A stretch of 64,000 nucleotides of DNA from Artemia franciscana (Eukaryota > Arthropoda > Branchiopoda > Anostraca > Artemiidae). Of the stretch, positions 12,506 to 25,299 are shown one piece after another (position 1 is the first letter of the stretch; the number at the start of each line of letters is the position of its first letter). The stretch is taken from NCBI RefSeq assembly GCF_032884065.1, contig NC_088880.1:22607696-22671695 (forward strand), written 5' to 3'. A program made the translations under genes and the position numbers. Below the pieces are notes generated by a model. The model was not told the origin of the DNA. It searched no databases and saw nothing but the letters and a program-made list of their open reading frames with translations.

Positions 12506-12879
12506 ATTTCGTCCCTTCACCAATACCTTGCTCTTTACGTTAAAGAATGAATTTTGTTAAATAATGTCCGATATAAGCCATGATTTGTTTTGTGTTATTT
12601 TCTGGCGAATCTTAGCATTTAATCTTATGTTAAAAAGCTTCATAACTGTGATTTTAATGTGATAATAAACCAAATATATTGTATATCTTCGGCTTGTTTT
12701 TCTTATTAAATAGAGAAAAACAAGGATTTTTCCAACTGAAAGCAAAGTAAAGTAATTAATCGAACACGAAATATTACGTGCATCTTTTAAAGATCTTTTC
12801 TTTCGTTCACTTCAGTCTTTTGAGATTTTTCAACTTGTGACTTTCATTTTCATAAAAATAGTTCCGACCTCTTTGGCTG

Positions 12880-13245
12880 TTCTTTTAATATCTCTTCCAA
12901 AATCAGTTCCACAAATATCACTAATTTAAGTTACGTGGGAGAATCTTTCTATAGAGAAATTACTCGTGGGGAAGGGAATTTTCCATGGAGGAGGAGCTGG
13001 ATTTCCCAAAATTATTTAAAAAATGAACATAAATTAAATAAAAACACATTTTAACTGAAAGTAAGAAGCGACACTAAAACTTAAAACGACAGAAAATAGT
13101 ACGTATTTGACAGGGGTTGCCTTACTTCAATAGCTCCCTCTTATGCTAAACATTCTTTCTTAACTTCTAAAAGAGGTTATTATTCTTATTGAATAGCTTT
13201 TGTGATTCGGGTGTCATTCTTAAACAACTGCAACAAAAATCAAAC
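12880..13245 (-). mobile_element. Fold-back element family 1, second partial copy
   Basis: Same order as the preceding copy: GGGAATTTTCCATGGAGGAGGAGCTGG, CAAAATTATTTAAAAAATG, then TTTTAACTGAAAGTAAGAAGCGACACTAAAACTTAAAACG and a decayed ATAGCTCCCTCTTATGCTAAA arm. The second hairpin arm is missing. A further small scrap of the arm lies at 12725-12780. Confidence 0.7.
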
Positions 13246-13279
13246 TTAGGTTATTATAAGATTATTTCTTGACGGCACT

Positions 13280-13690
13280 CAGAGAGCTTTTTATGATAAT
13301 ATGATGATTTAGTCTTTTGACAAAGCAAATTTTAAACTCTTCTGTAAGCTCAGGAAAGCCATAGTCACAAACCAAACAAAGATTTGCTTAGAGGACCTCT
13401 AAGCCTTCCAGAGATCATTTTCTCCCTCCAGCTTTTAAGGAGTCCAGAAGCCATCCAAAAACTTAACGGTGCTATTCTTTTTGATACTGGATTCAACTGG
13501 GACGCATCACATGTACCCAGGATAACTTTTTTCAAGAAATCATAAAAAGAATTAGACAGGAAATCTAAATCAGATTCAATTTCAAAGATACCCCACAAAT
13601 GACATGTCAACCGTGACCTAAGAAGAGTAAACTCCTGATCAAGAAACTTAAGGAAGAAAAACCAGTCCTGAGGCTCTTTCTAGACAAGAA
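13280..13690 (-). pseudogene. Non-LTR retrotransposon (LINE) fragment, endonuclease-RT linker region
   Basis: The minus-strand frame at 13365-13610 reads a helix-rich segment (FYDFLKKVIL ... APLSFWMASGLLKSWREKMI) with the spacing and wording of the linker between the endonuclease and reverse transcriptase domains of Jockey/CR1/RTE-type LINEs, where a W-x(2-3)-GLL-x(2)-x-K pattern is common. An upstream minus-strand reading (DWFFFLKFLDQEFTLL, about 13655-13610) is compatible. No RT motifs follow. This is a family-level resemblance by eye, not a proven match. Confidence 0.45.
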
Positions 13691-13944
13691 ATCAGAAGAC
13701 TTGTACCTTGAAAAACAGTAGAAAATGGTTTGACATGTGCACCTAGTTAACACAAATGCACCTAGTTAACACAAACTAAACGGTTAAAACTAACGAAAAC
13801 CAATCTCTAGCCTCCTTCCGTTCCCAGAAACGTTTTTAAAATGGATAAAATGGTTTAGAACTCTTTAAAATGAAAAGCTTTCCTCTTACTGTAGAGATTT
13901 TTTTTTCTATTTAATATAAAACTTTACATTCGTCCACTTACCAG

Positions 13945-15462
13945 CATAAAAGAGTTTACAATTGGGAACATAAGCATCACCAGGAAATATCTCAGGGAGG
14001 AGGGGGCGAGTGCTACCAGGAGCTTTGTTTTTACTATAATTGAAATGAGAATTTTTCTCATTTTCCCATTTATCTACACTTTTGAATACTTCATTGCTTC
14101 TAAGGAGAGGGAGGCATTGCTCACCTGCCAGTGTCCAAGGGGACATCTGTACAAAAAAAAATGTTTGAAGAAATCACGTTGAAAAACGTGGAAATGCAAA
14201 ATCCTAAAATGCATGTTTGAATTCTCACGCCCGTTTCCCTTCTTGAGAGATATTTGAAGTAGTACACTTTTCTTTGGGCAATCCCATCATCTTTACTGAG
14301 TTGTTATACGAATAGGAAGTTTGTATAAAGAATACAGGGATTGAAGTAAGGAGTGTTAACCTCCCCCATCCTTAAGAATTGAACATTTGTAGTATTTAAC
14401 TGTAAATAAAGAGCTAACCTTGTCTAAAGAAACCAAAATTTCTCAAAATATGAAGTTTCAATTATAATATATTTACGTATTAAACACTATACATTACGAA
14501 ATGCATTATGCATTACAATATATTTACGATAATATTATGCAATGAAATTCAAAGTGCATGAAAACCCTAAAGCCACTGTTTAAAAAATTAAAAGTGCCCA
14601 TTTTACCAAAGGAGGATAGTTTCACATGCGTGTTTGTTCTTTTTTCCAAGGCAGGTCATACCGAACCAGTCGTAAGGATGTAGTATATATTCCAAAATTG
14701 CTCTTTACTTGCTGTTCGTCACCATCAAGGGTTAGATTTCTCTGAACAAATAATACAATCTTTTTTTTTTGTTTCCCTGGGACAGCTTTCCCAAGTAGAA
14801 AATCTGCTATTGATTGTTGGAAAAATTCCAGATCTTGGGCGCATTCTCGTCCTTGTAGATCAATGCTGAAAATTGTCAATGGAGATACAGGCTTTCTTGA
14901 AAGCTGAAGACGAACAAGTTCAAGCCAATTTTTCTTTGTTTAAAGTGAAATACTGAGTACCCTCATCTGTAAGTAGTTGAATTATTTATTCTTTTGTAGA
15001 GATTTATTTTGCAAGTCAATTGTTTAAAATGTGCATATTTAATATTTTGTCAAAAATGCCTTTATTCACAGTCTTTAAGCTAATCTTTCTAGCAGTTAAC
15101 ATAGTCTGGATAAATGAAATAAGAAAATAAAGGCAACCATATAGGGAGTAAATGAGGCAGCTCCCGTGGTGACACCAAAAGTAAGGATAAATTAAGAAAA
15201 ATGTTGTTTTTTAACTAAAATTCAACATTTTCCTGGAAACACTGTTATTTAATTCTTGGCCCCAAAATACCTTTGCTCGATACCCCCCTCCCTTGGAAAA
15301 TGTCCAGTAGCAAATTAAATGATGCCAAAACTAACCTTTGACTCTGAAAAATACGATAAGAAGTTTGGAATCCGTTCTTAGTGGATTTACTTTCAGTTAA
15401 TTTCTCCCCAGTAGGAATATAAGCATAGAAATAGCAAAAGTAACTTGCGTTAGTAATCAAAC
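13945..15462 (-). pseudogene. Coding-like blocks of an unidentified minus-strand gene or relic
   Basis: Three minus-strand blocks read like conserved protein. At 15460-15340: YFYAYIPTGEKLTES, ending at a GTTAGT donor. At about 14970-14625: DEGTQYFTLNKEK, then after a one-base slip in an A-run LELVRLQLSRKPVSPLTIF ... FFQQSIADFLLGK ... RLVRYDLPWKK. At 14147-13945: SPWTLAGEQCLPLL ... GDAYVPNCKLFYA, bounded by a strong TTTTTTTTGTACAG acceptor and an ATGCTG|GTAAGT donor. Acceptor-like CTACTTACAG precedes the middle block. However, the phases do not chain cleanly and the middle block needs a frameshift, so it may be a decayed duplicate or carry a sequencing error. I do not recognise the family. Confidence 0.35.
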
Positions 15463-15779
15463 TAACGTATGATTAATCTGAAACAAATTGGATGAGAATA
15501 GTAAAGGAAAAAAACAGCTGAACAGTTGGCTACTAAAAAAAATATTTATTTATTTTTTGTAATTGAAGATTTTGCATGCAAGCACGTCATTCACTCATAG
15601 ATAGCAAATCACACAAAATGATCTAGTTATTTTAGACATGTGTAGCTGAACTAAGAACAGAGAGAAGTTTAAATTCTTTTGTGATTTTTTCAAGCCGGAC
15701 TTCACTTTAAATGAAAAATTTGTACTTATCTGTCATTATGCCTATGTTTAGTTCTTTATCTAAGTAGAGCCTGTTTTTC

Positions 15780-16150
15780 TGACTAATCCTAATGATATAT
15801 CACAAATCATGATGTAAATATAATACTTTAGAAAGAGATTATGGCTATATATTTGTACATTAGCAGGGATGGGGTAAAGTATAGCGGGGGTCTGCATGCA
15901 AAATGTGTTAAGTACAATTATTCTGCATATTATGAAATAAAAACCGTTTTCTGACTTCACACTGTCCAAATACTTTACCCCAGCCCACCTACTGTGTAAA
16001 TATATAGCCCGAATTATATATTTCCCATCTATTATGTCATTTGTCTTTGTCTTATCTCAAGCTGAAAGAAAATAATGAAGAAACCGGTTCTACAATGCGT
16101 CAATGGATTAAGAACTTAAGATAGGCGCTATAATAAAGAAGTACCCAGAA
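15780..16150 (+). repeat. Dispersed repeat family 3, copy 1
   Basis: Homologous in the same orientation to 43385-43755. Shared phrases are TAATCCTAATGA, AATATAATACTTTAG, ACTTCACACTGTC, AATTATATATTTCCCA, GAAACCGGTTCTACA and GCTATAATAAA. The 0.37-kb length, near-collinearity and lack of coding capacity suggest a SINE- or MITE-sized element. No A-tail or terminal repeat was settled. Confidence 0.75.
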
Positions 16151-19100
16151 ATTCGTTGAATGGCAAAAATTGACCATTTCCAGAATGAAAATAGTTTTTT
16201 ACAAAGTAAAAGCTGCAAATGAATGTCCATAGTTTATATTTGTTTTTACCCAATAGGAGCGATTACCAAAATACACAATAGGTACGATTACTGGGGTTGG
16301 TTTTGAGCTGGGGGGCAGTAGATTTAGAACATGTAAAAAAGAGAAATTTGGGTGAAGGTGATTGAATATTATTAGTGGAATCACACGCGTTTTTTTTTTA
16401 TTGCAAAGGGTTATACTAGCATGCATCTTCCCGCTCCAAAACACTGGTTTCCTGTCTGTAACCCTGATTGCTATGATTCGCCTAGCAGTTTTAATGTTAT
16501 TATTCAAACTCACCAATCTGTGTACCATCATAACACTCCCTGATCTTTGATGCTCTAGTTTCATCCCGCATGTGTCCTTATTGATCAATAGGGGTATTAC
16601 TTTTCAGTTTTTTGTTGTTTTTCTTTATTTTCTTTTTCTGAAGAAAGGGGTTTCTGGAATAACTACTCCAAAGATAACTGGAATTTCAATTTTTACTCTA
16701 GAAGGAGCTAGAAACATGAAATTTTGATGACTGAAATTGGTCTTGCCTTATCTCTTATGCCTAAGAAGCCTTCTTTCTACAAACAATTGGTTGGTTGGTG
16801 CTATAATAAAAAGTGAAATCCGATTTCCAGTTTTTCTTGATTCAGATTTGTATAAAATTCAATATACCCTGAAATCCTAAACTCTGTTCAAGATAGTTCT
16901 GATCATAGAAGCTCAAAAAAGGTATTTTTATCTTGTTTTTCAGGCTTTCAAGTCCCGAAAGAGTAACAGGAGATATCAAAAAACATACGGGCTAGAAAAG
17001 AAAGAAATAAAATTATGGGTTTTAAGACAATGGACCAGCTGCCAGTTTGATTTTTTTTTTTTTTTTTTTAATCTATGTTAAGGAATATGTACAGTAGCGC
17101 CATTTAGAAAATGGCCAGAGAGGCATCCCATCTATAGCACTAAATCCATAAAACGTCCAGCAATAGTCAAGCAGTTTTAAGCCAATTGGATAAAAGGTGA
17201 TTTTCTGGAACCTTGACCTCTTCCCGAGAAAACTTTTGGCTCTTGTCACAATCTGTCGACAATTTCATCACAAGGAGCTTACTCATCAATTCAGTTTAAA
17301 TGCACATTTTTTGCTTTTTATTAAATTTTTATTAAATGTTCAAAGTTTTTTGTTATTTTGGTTGAAGTAGGCCTACCAGAAAAATTTATTTTTTATTAGC
17401 AATTTACTAATAATTAATGCTAACAATTCTATTAAAGAAATGAAATTATTTGAAATCTAGAAATATTAATTCTTTACCGCTTTTAAAAAAAGAAGTTTAA
17501 TAAGAGTATTTCAAGAAAAACTAGTACCATTAATGTGTCCTTGTTTTAGAAGATAAACCTGACAGATACGCAGAGACTTATTTATGAAAAATTCGAAAAA
17601 AATAAAAAATTGGTGACCCATAAGAAAATATATAAGAAATCATGGGAAAAATCAGAATTTTTGAGGTGGTGGGAGCAACGGTCAAAAAGCCCAATCATTC
17701 TATACGTGGCTGAATAAAGATAAAAGCAAAGGGTGAGAATAGAAAATTCATTAAAATGTTTTAGTAGGAATAACAGAGCTTAAGAAAATTTAAACCTATT
17801 CGTAAGGTTCATAGTCATGGTTTTAAAAGTTTAGATAAGATTATAATTTTATTGTTTAATTTCATTGATAACTTCCTCAGCTAATAAAAATTCCAGTGGA
17901 TAAATATAAATTTGGAGGAAAGAAACATAAAAGTTCAAGGGGCAGCACAGCATTTGCAATATTTCGAGGGTTTTAATATTTTAAATAATTCACAGAAGCC
18001 AACTTACTTTAGTTTCGTCTTCTTTCTTTTAGCCAACAGATTTAATTTTTGTTTAAAATAAATAGTATAGGTATTGAAAAACACCAATTATTAAAAAAAA
18101 ACAGGACCTTTTGATTCTAATCCCTTTTTTCTCTAATCATGTAGATATGTTTACTGCTTTAAATAAACTACTTTTATTGGTTTTAACCAAGCATTAAAAA
18201 AAACTTTAAATATAACATTTGATGAAGATGACTATGAATGTTCGGGGTCAAACAAAAAAGCTTGACTGGTCGAAATTCGCCCAGTCGCACTGTAATGAGT
18301 ATTGCTACTTTTCTTTAGACCAAAGTTTTACCAATCAAAACATTATATAAAATAGTGCAATAAGGTATTTTGATTTCCAGATTAGCAGCCTATATCTAGC
18401 TACGTTCTTCATAATAGGTGGCGAGCATGGAAGAGTTCGACATAAAATATTGGCGCAGGAGAAGGGATGTAGATTCTTCCATAAATATTGGTCAAGACGC
18501 AGCAATGACAGGAAGTCTTCCAAGTGGTATGTCTTGTTTGTCTCTGGTTAGATTAGATTAGACTTGATTAACTTAGCAATTTAAAAAAAAAAAATTGAAT
18601 TTTAGCAATTTTTTTGGCATAAAGATTTATCACTTATTTCAAACAAGATGCTAATTCAAGCTTTAAATGGGTTCAAAGAACTCATAGATAATTTTAAATA
18701 TTTTGATGTAACGCTCAGAATAACTTTTTGTTGTAAAACTCGGTTGACTCCCGCAAAATTCGGTTCCCTACAAACTTACCCGAGACAACTGAATAGCTCT
18801 ATAGTTTGAACATGATTAACTATATCATAATAGAAAGGAGTATCCGGACAACTCATTACATGCAACACCAACAAAAAAAAAAACAAATCCAAGGCTACGA
18901 AAACCTGATCGATTAAAACTGCCTTAAAATCTAGTGGTAAAAATACCAGAATAATGGGTGCTGACACAATATAGCCTAAACTAAAAATTAAATGCCGAGC
19001 TGATAGCTCCCCCTCCAAAAACAGGGAGGGGGTTAAGACAGTTCAATAATTCATCATAAAAATAGTTTTGAGTGTTTATTTGTGTGTGTGGGGATCAAAT

Positions 19101-20254
19101 TGTTAAGTTGTTAGTAAAGATTAATGCTTTTCCTGTAGTAAGTCAATTTAAATACTTAAAAAAAGGTTTTATGTTTCTAACACTTTAATTTATATGCTGA
19201 TATACAAAACGAGGCTTTTGTGGTTGCTTGTATATTATGAAGTATTTTGGCCACCGAAATACTAATTGAGGCACCAAAAGAGCCCTAAGCCAACATAAGC
19301 ATAGAAGTTAGATTTTGATTAGATTAAAAGTTAGAAATGAAGATTCCTCAACATGAAACATTTGTGATCATTCAGTAGGGTTTTGTGATAAAAAAGTAAT
19401 TTATCACTGCTTGCTTCCTATTAATTTTTTTCTTTTAAAAGTATAAACAAATAGCTAACAAAACTTTTAGATTGAATAAACATTTTAGATTTTAGTAAAG
19501 AGTAAATGCTTCAAGCGTTTTGGAGACTTGAAGGATAGAAAAACTCCCTACGAGTATTTGCAGTAATTTCAGTGCATTTTTAATTTAGTAACATTGTTCA
19601 TTATATTTTCTCTTCTTTCCAAGTTTCATTTTGTTTCATAGTAACCGTTGTTTTTTGTGGTGTTTGACACTTTATTTAAGCTGGTTTTTGCTTGTTTTAA
19701 GTTTTAATTTCCCTATCAACTTTTCACGGAGAAACTTTGTTTCCATGGAAGCCTAATATCTGTAATTTATTAGCGCAGAAAGCCATATAAATCAATTTTG
19801 GAGAAATCACAAACCATTTGCAAGATTTGTACCTGAAGACATATATAGTTGATGTACTAAAATACTTATACTGTAGAGATAGATCCACTATAGATAAATA
19901 TATTCTGATTTAGAACACTCATAGAGCAATATTAATTTTAAAGAATGGAAGTTAATCATTAAGCAACATAGTGGGCTGGGAGGTAAGTGGACACAAAAAC
20001 ATTCGCCCCATGTATGACATTTCAGTAATGTATGAAATATTAACTGATGAAAATGAAATATGAATCATGAAAATCCAATACGACGTGCAAAATATCTGCC
20101 TAGTTTAATTTGATTTAAGATAGTCATAATGTTATCCTAAGGATTTTAATGATCAAGGCCTAATCATTAAGAACCATTCCTTAGTAGAATGTGAATGACG
20201 AGGAGTAAGAAGATGCAACAACTATTTTTATGTAATGCTCCATAGCACCTAGAA
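16151..20254. other. Non-coding stretch, no recognised feature
   Basis: AT-rich unique-looking sequence with homopolymer runs (e.g. T-run near 17050). Short open frames on either strand lack family resemblance and splice-site support. Confidence 0.45.
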
Positions 20255-21200
20255 ATGTAACTATTTCGTATCCAAATGGGTATACATAGAAAATATTTGC
20301 GAAACCGAAAAAATACTGAATTGATTACGCTCACTTTGAGAAAATAATCGCCACACTAGTATCAGGAAAAATACATGCGGTGCAAAAAATGAATTGTATA
20401 GCCGACCCAGTGTTCGTTTATCAAATTGGCATTTTACTCTAGCAAGCAACCCATGTGATTTTCTCAGTTTCTCCTTCAATGAATTTATAATAAGTGTTCT
20501 AGTAGCTTTAATCGAGCTCCCAAATGGGAGACCGAGATACTTGAGTGAAGAAGACGCAAATACTGTAGTAGGACCAACTTGAACAACCGCATTTGGGGAT
20601 TGTTGGGAACCCGAACCGAAAACAAGAATTTCTGTTTAGAAGTGGCAATTGAAAGTCCGATTCAGCACAAACACTGTATACAGCTTTCTGTAACCTTTGG
20701 AGGTCATAAGACAGAAGAAGAATATCATCCGCATATGACAAATGACTTGCATCTACATGTGGCTCAATTAGATATGGCGGTAAATTACGAGTAGCCGAAC
20801 GAATAGCATTATTAAAATCACAGGACTTAGCACTGAACCTTGTTTTACTCCACGAAGAACATTAATACGGTTACTCACACGACCTCCTACTCAGACACGA
20901 ATTGATGCTTTTCGATACTATGTCCACAGACATGCACAAATGCAAGGGTCCACACCACTTCTTAGTAGAGATAAAATCCCTTGGGGATGTATTTAGCTAT
21001 GTCATTAACACAAACGTAAATATTCTTTTTCGAATGCTTATGAAGTTCAAAAATTTCAAGAAAAGCTGCGTGGGTTTGGTCACCAAGACCTTCACGAAAC
21101 CCAAACTGCTTGTCCCCAATACTTTAAATGTCCTGATTTTAGACATTTACGTTTCAACCGCAGCCTTAATGTGCCAAAAAGCAAGTGAGTTGAATCTTTG
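20255..21200 (-). pseudogene. Non-LTR retrotransposon reverse transcriptase, broken
   Basis: Reading the minus strand from about 21195 down: GDKQFGFREGLGDQTHAAF (fingers motifs around QFGFR), then DIAK at the position of the first catalytic block, GVKQGSVLSP (about 20855), then after a frame change YADD in SYADDILLLS (about 20735-20724). After further frame changes comes RTLIINSLKEKLRKSHGLL ... LYNSFFAPHV, the thumb/C-terminal region. The order and spacing match a LINE RT. At least two frameshifts and several stops make it inactive. The catalytic YADD is intact but the F of the first FxxD-type block is lost to divergence. Confidence 0.85.
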
Positions 21201-21209
21201 AGCTTGGAC

Positions 21210-23470
21210 ACAGAAGCTTCACTTTAGGCACTTCAGGCACAGGGATTGAAAATTAAGTATAACTCTAATTTCAAACAAGGTGCAACATGTCCACCTTTCT
21301 AATGAATTTTATCTATGAAGCCTAAGTTTCATATTCTTTTATTACAATTTGGAGCCCTTATCCCCGTGTCTCCAATCATCACGTCGTCCTTGGAATCATT
21401 TTTTAGCATGGCTGCTCGACGCAACATAGACAACTGAAGAGTTGGCAGGCTGCCCTCTTCTAAATTTTAATCTTAGAGAGGGCACTACAGCTTGTAAAAT
21501 GTTAAGTTTCAAGATATATCTTTTTGGTTTCGGAACCATTATACAAGTAGTTACAGTGGATGGATTAATTAAACTACATATTAGTACAAATTGGGATTCC
21601 ATGATTTTCTCTCTTTAGACTAGTGAATGTAGCCTAGTAATTGGCTGCTAAATGCAAAAGAAAATATTTTGTCAAGATATTAAAAAACAAATTAACAATA
21701 AACCTAGACATTATTTGCTGTCGTAAAACTTTTATTGAAAGAAGCTGGCCTTTTGCAATCATTTTGAATTAAGGTGATGTCTTGATGGCGAAAGAGAAGT
21801 CATACAAGTGTTTAACCTACTTTCACGCAAGAAGCATATAAAAGAATAATAGAAAATAATAGTTGAGTGCAACCAGAAGACAAGATATATTGATTGCTTT
21901 TGGGGATTGTAATTGTTTCTGTTTACAAGTGATTCAAAGTGTGTGTCTCATTTTGTAGGTAGTCTAATTTTTTCGTTTTTGTCCGACCGACTTTTCCAGC
22001 ATAAAATCTAATTTCTAATGCAATTTTCCTCAGTTGCTCATAATATCTCATTTTTAGATAGGTGTTCTAGTTAACAATAGCAAAGTTAGTATTTGTTTGA
22101 ACAACATACAACTTTGGCATGACACATGACACTCCTCGTGTTTTATTTCCTTTGAGTCCCTGTCGATTACTGAACATCTCCCTCCCAAATGAAAGAAACC
22201 AATTGTAAAACATTAACACTATCTAGAAACTGATACAAATTGCCTCGAACACAAGATTAAGTCAGAGTATAAAGAATAAACAATCTTGAAAAAAAAAGAA
22301 AAAAAAATTGGGACGTCCGTCATCTGTATAATCAACAAGGTGTCCTCATCCGCAAAAAAAGAAGCTGTAAAGGAAAAGACTAGTAAATAGTTTGACTTTC
22401 TTCTCTTGAACAAGAGTGACACAGTTGTATATTTGATATATTTTTTCTTGTTCTGGTTTTATTTAGAAAATTATTCTACTTCTTTGTTGTTTTACTTAAT
22501 CAAAATCAAGCTCATCCCACGCTTGGAATCTACTTCTTCTACTACTACTACTATAAGAGAGCAGCAATAAACCGGCACTTTAGACGATTTTGGGCCAAAG
22601 TCCGTGGCTCTTTGAAGGATGACTGCAAGAAATGCCCTTTGTTTTCATGAAAATAGAGGGAGGTGTGTTCTGTTGTCTGCTGCTCTTCCGTGGGTAAAAA
22701 AAACCTAAGGCAATGCATCTTAGTGTCACCCTTGTCCGATGGGAATCATACAACCCAATACTACCAGCTTCTGCGCTAGATTTCCTCATTTATTTTTGTT
22801 CCTTGGTTGTAGCCTTGACCTGGCTGTTAGTTATCCCAAATTTCCAACAAATCGCAGGTGTATTTTGTCGACGGTTTTTCGTTCAAAACGGGAAAGCCTT
22901 TTCTTAACAAATTTATACAAGCTTCAGGACTCGATTACCTTATCAATACAGAGAAAACGCATTCAAACAAGCTCAGCATGACAGGGTACGCATTTTATCT
23001 CCAAACTTTATTTAATGGACAAGATTCTGCATCTGCACAGGCAATACAAACCATGGCCTCCCTTTGACAGCTGCCGGCAGAGTCGCTAACTCAAGAAAAC
23101 ATATGGTGATCATGATCTTTTTTTATTTTTAAAATAAGATACCAAAATGATCTTTTCCAGACTGTAGGGGAGGAGAGGTAATTATGTTCTTTCCCATTAT
23201 TTCAATGAAAACATAAAAAATATTATTCAAAGTCTTGGGGGGGGGGGGGGTAAGGGTAATAAAAGCTAAGAAAGGACAATTGTGCCTAGCTGCCATCTTG
23301 AACTAATGTTCTTCCTAAGGACTTGAATTCATCAACTTCTTCAATCTCAGTATTCCCAACTCTAAGACTCATTGCTTGAGTAGTTACAATACCATTTGAT
23401 CTCGACTTCTTACTACTTATCTGGAAGCCTTTCGGGAAGGCTGCTGCTACCCCATTCTATGTGTTCTGCT
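21210..23470. other. Non-coding stretch with a small less-AT-rich island
   Basis: 22580-23070 is less AT-rich and open in several frames (e.g. + 22858-23067, GQDSASAQAIQTMASL). No family was recognised and no splice logic is visible. The 21385-21500 phrase GAGGGCACTACAGC resembles family 2. A TCT/ACT trinucleotide run lies at 22530-22553. Confidence 0.4.
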
Positions 23471-23645
23471 CAGGATCGTATCCAGGATTTCACTTTGGGG
23501 GGGGGGTCGTATATTACAGAAAAGAATTAAAAAAACTAAATCGTAGCAAAAATTAGCTTATAGTTTTTTTTAACTTTTAAGAGGAAAAAAATTTCAGTGG
23601 GGGGGGTCAAACCTAGTGACCCATCCCTCTTAGATACGGCCCCGG
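23471..23645. mobile_element. Short MITE, CAGG-GTATCCAGG type
   Basis: It starts CAGGATCGTATCCAGGATTT and ends TTAGATACGGCCCCGG, an imperfect inverted terminal repeat, with G-run-rich sequence inside each end. No clear target duplication. The same family occurs at 47999-48159. Confidence 0.6.
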
Positions 23646-24850
23646 TTCTATCCCATTTTTTTTAATGAACCACACAAGCTAAGTCACCAGTGCAATAGCT
23701 AGCAATTCCTAGTATGCGACACTTCATTCATTATATGTTTTCGAAGCATTTGATAGTAAGAAAAATTTCTTTATTTGTCTAACACCAAGGTGTGATAAGT
23801 ATAGAGTGTTGTCTAACAACACTTTACTAATAATCGTGATTACCTATTAGGTTGCATAACTATATATTGAGATTCAGGACCTTTTGTTCACTTGTGGAAG
23901 GAACCTGGCCCTCATGGTTGCCACGTCGGTCGCACCCTAAAAAAAATGAACTCTAACCCATAGTAACCGGAAACTTAAAAGCGTCTTAAAAAAATTGCTA
24001 AGTTAGGAAGACGCCATTCGTATCTGATTCAGGGATGCTAACTATTATTTTGATCAATCTTAATGGTAAAAGTTAGTTGGAAAAATTAGAAAAGGCTCAC
24101 CTTCCTGTGTGTGTGTTTTCTTGGAACCATGGTTCATGACTATTAGATTGTGTATCGATCAAAACCGTAAAATAACAAATCTTTTTGGAATGAATGAGAT
24201 ATAGTTGGGTTAAAATTGCGATAAAGAAAACTCTGGCTGACTATTCTGGCTGACCGTAAAACTGTCTCTAATGCTAAGAAAAATTCGAAATAGGGAGGAC
24301 AAAGAAAGCATTTGGTGCGAGAAACATCTTATTTATTAAACGTGCAAATACAAAGAAACTAAAAAAATAAAGAGGGTAAAGAAAGGGATTGGTGCAAAAA
24401 AAACTTGTATAGACTGGGCAACAAAAGGGTGATTCCGCAAAGATGGCATCAACTTGATATTACTACAAGGATGATTACATAAACAGAAAGCAGTCTAATT
24501 TTTTGGGGCCTTTTAATATTTACCAGTAGCCCATTCAGATAAATGAAATAATCGTTTCCTACCATCTGAAGAATTAATTACCAAAGGCCATGTTTCATCT
24601 TTCGCTTATAAGTTGAAGAACTTTCTTCCAAGCAATTATAAAAAAAGACAGATAATCTCTCAAAAAATATGCAGTTGCATTTCATATCTCAACAGCAATT
24701 ATCATTATCCAATTAGTTCTATTCAGAACCCCTTAATCCTTTCTTTTATAATTCCTATTTTTCCGTCTCTTCAGCATTGCAAAGGTTAATTGTGTTACAC
24801 GCATTGCCCCCTTTCTGAGCAAAAATTAAACTGAAAGCAGGGAAATAACA
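23646..24850. other. Region immediately upstream of the syt1 coding start
   Basis: No promoter element, CpG-rich island or upstream exon could be identified. The sequence is AT-rich and unique-looking, and is probably the tail of a 5' intron given the acceptor-like site at 24865. Confidence 0.4.
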
Positions 24851-24886
24851 TCGATTATTTTCTAGAGGATGACTTCAAGGCTATGA
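24851..24886 (+). promoter_or_regulatory. Putative 5' UTR acceptor and overlapping 5-codon upstream ORF of syt1
   Basis: TTATTTTCTAG ending at 24865 looks like a 3' splice site. Four bases on, an ATG (24869) opens a 5-codon ORF (M-T-S-R-L) whose TGA (24884-24886) overlaps the syt1 start codon in an ATGA arrangement. If the acceptor is used, every spliced mRNA would carry this upstream ORF right at the main start. Translation would then depend on leaky scanning or termination-reinitiation. The acceptor is inferred; the ATGA overlap is read directly. Confidence 0.5.
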
Positions 24887-25021
24887 CGACAGCTCCACCT
24901 GAAGAAGAGCCAATCACGAAGAGCACCGCTGAAATTGTCGGGGAAACAGTCAAAGAACAAATGAATAAAGCAGCCAAGGAAATGGGAATTCCCGTCTGGG
25001 CAATTTATTTAATTGTAGCCG
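24883..25021 (+). CDS. syt1: Synaptotagmin 1, first coding exon (N-terminus and start of membrane anchor)
   Basis: Synaptotagmin 1 is the synaptic-vesicle Ca2+ sensor that triggers SNARE-driven neurotransmitter release. This exon encodes residues 1-46: a short, acidic and Thr-rich lumenal N-terminus, followed from about residue 36 ([11 protein letters not shown]) by the first half of the single transmembrane helix. Starting at the ATG gives a lumenal part of about 35 residues, shorter than the long Drosophila N-terminus but similar to other invertebrate forms. Twelve bases upstream is a pyrimidine-rich AG (24865) that could be the acceptor from a 5' UTR exon. The exon ends in phase 1 at a GTAAGA donor, and the next base after it opens a long TA tract. 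The split Ala codon is completed exactly by the exon at 31841. The start codon overlaps a 5-codon upstream ORF. Identity is certain from the whole gene. The N-terminus alone is poorly conserved, so the exact start is inferred. Confidence 0.88.
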
Positions 25022-25024
25022 GTA

Positions 25025-25286
<262 letters not shown>

Positions 25287-25299
25287 CTAAAAAGAAAAA

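Noticed and set aside
20508..20794. + strand ORFs at 20394-20794 and 20902-21201
   Set aside because: They are antisense shadows of the reverse transcriptase that is recognisable on the minus strand.
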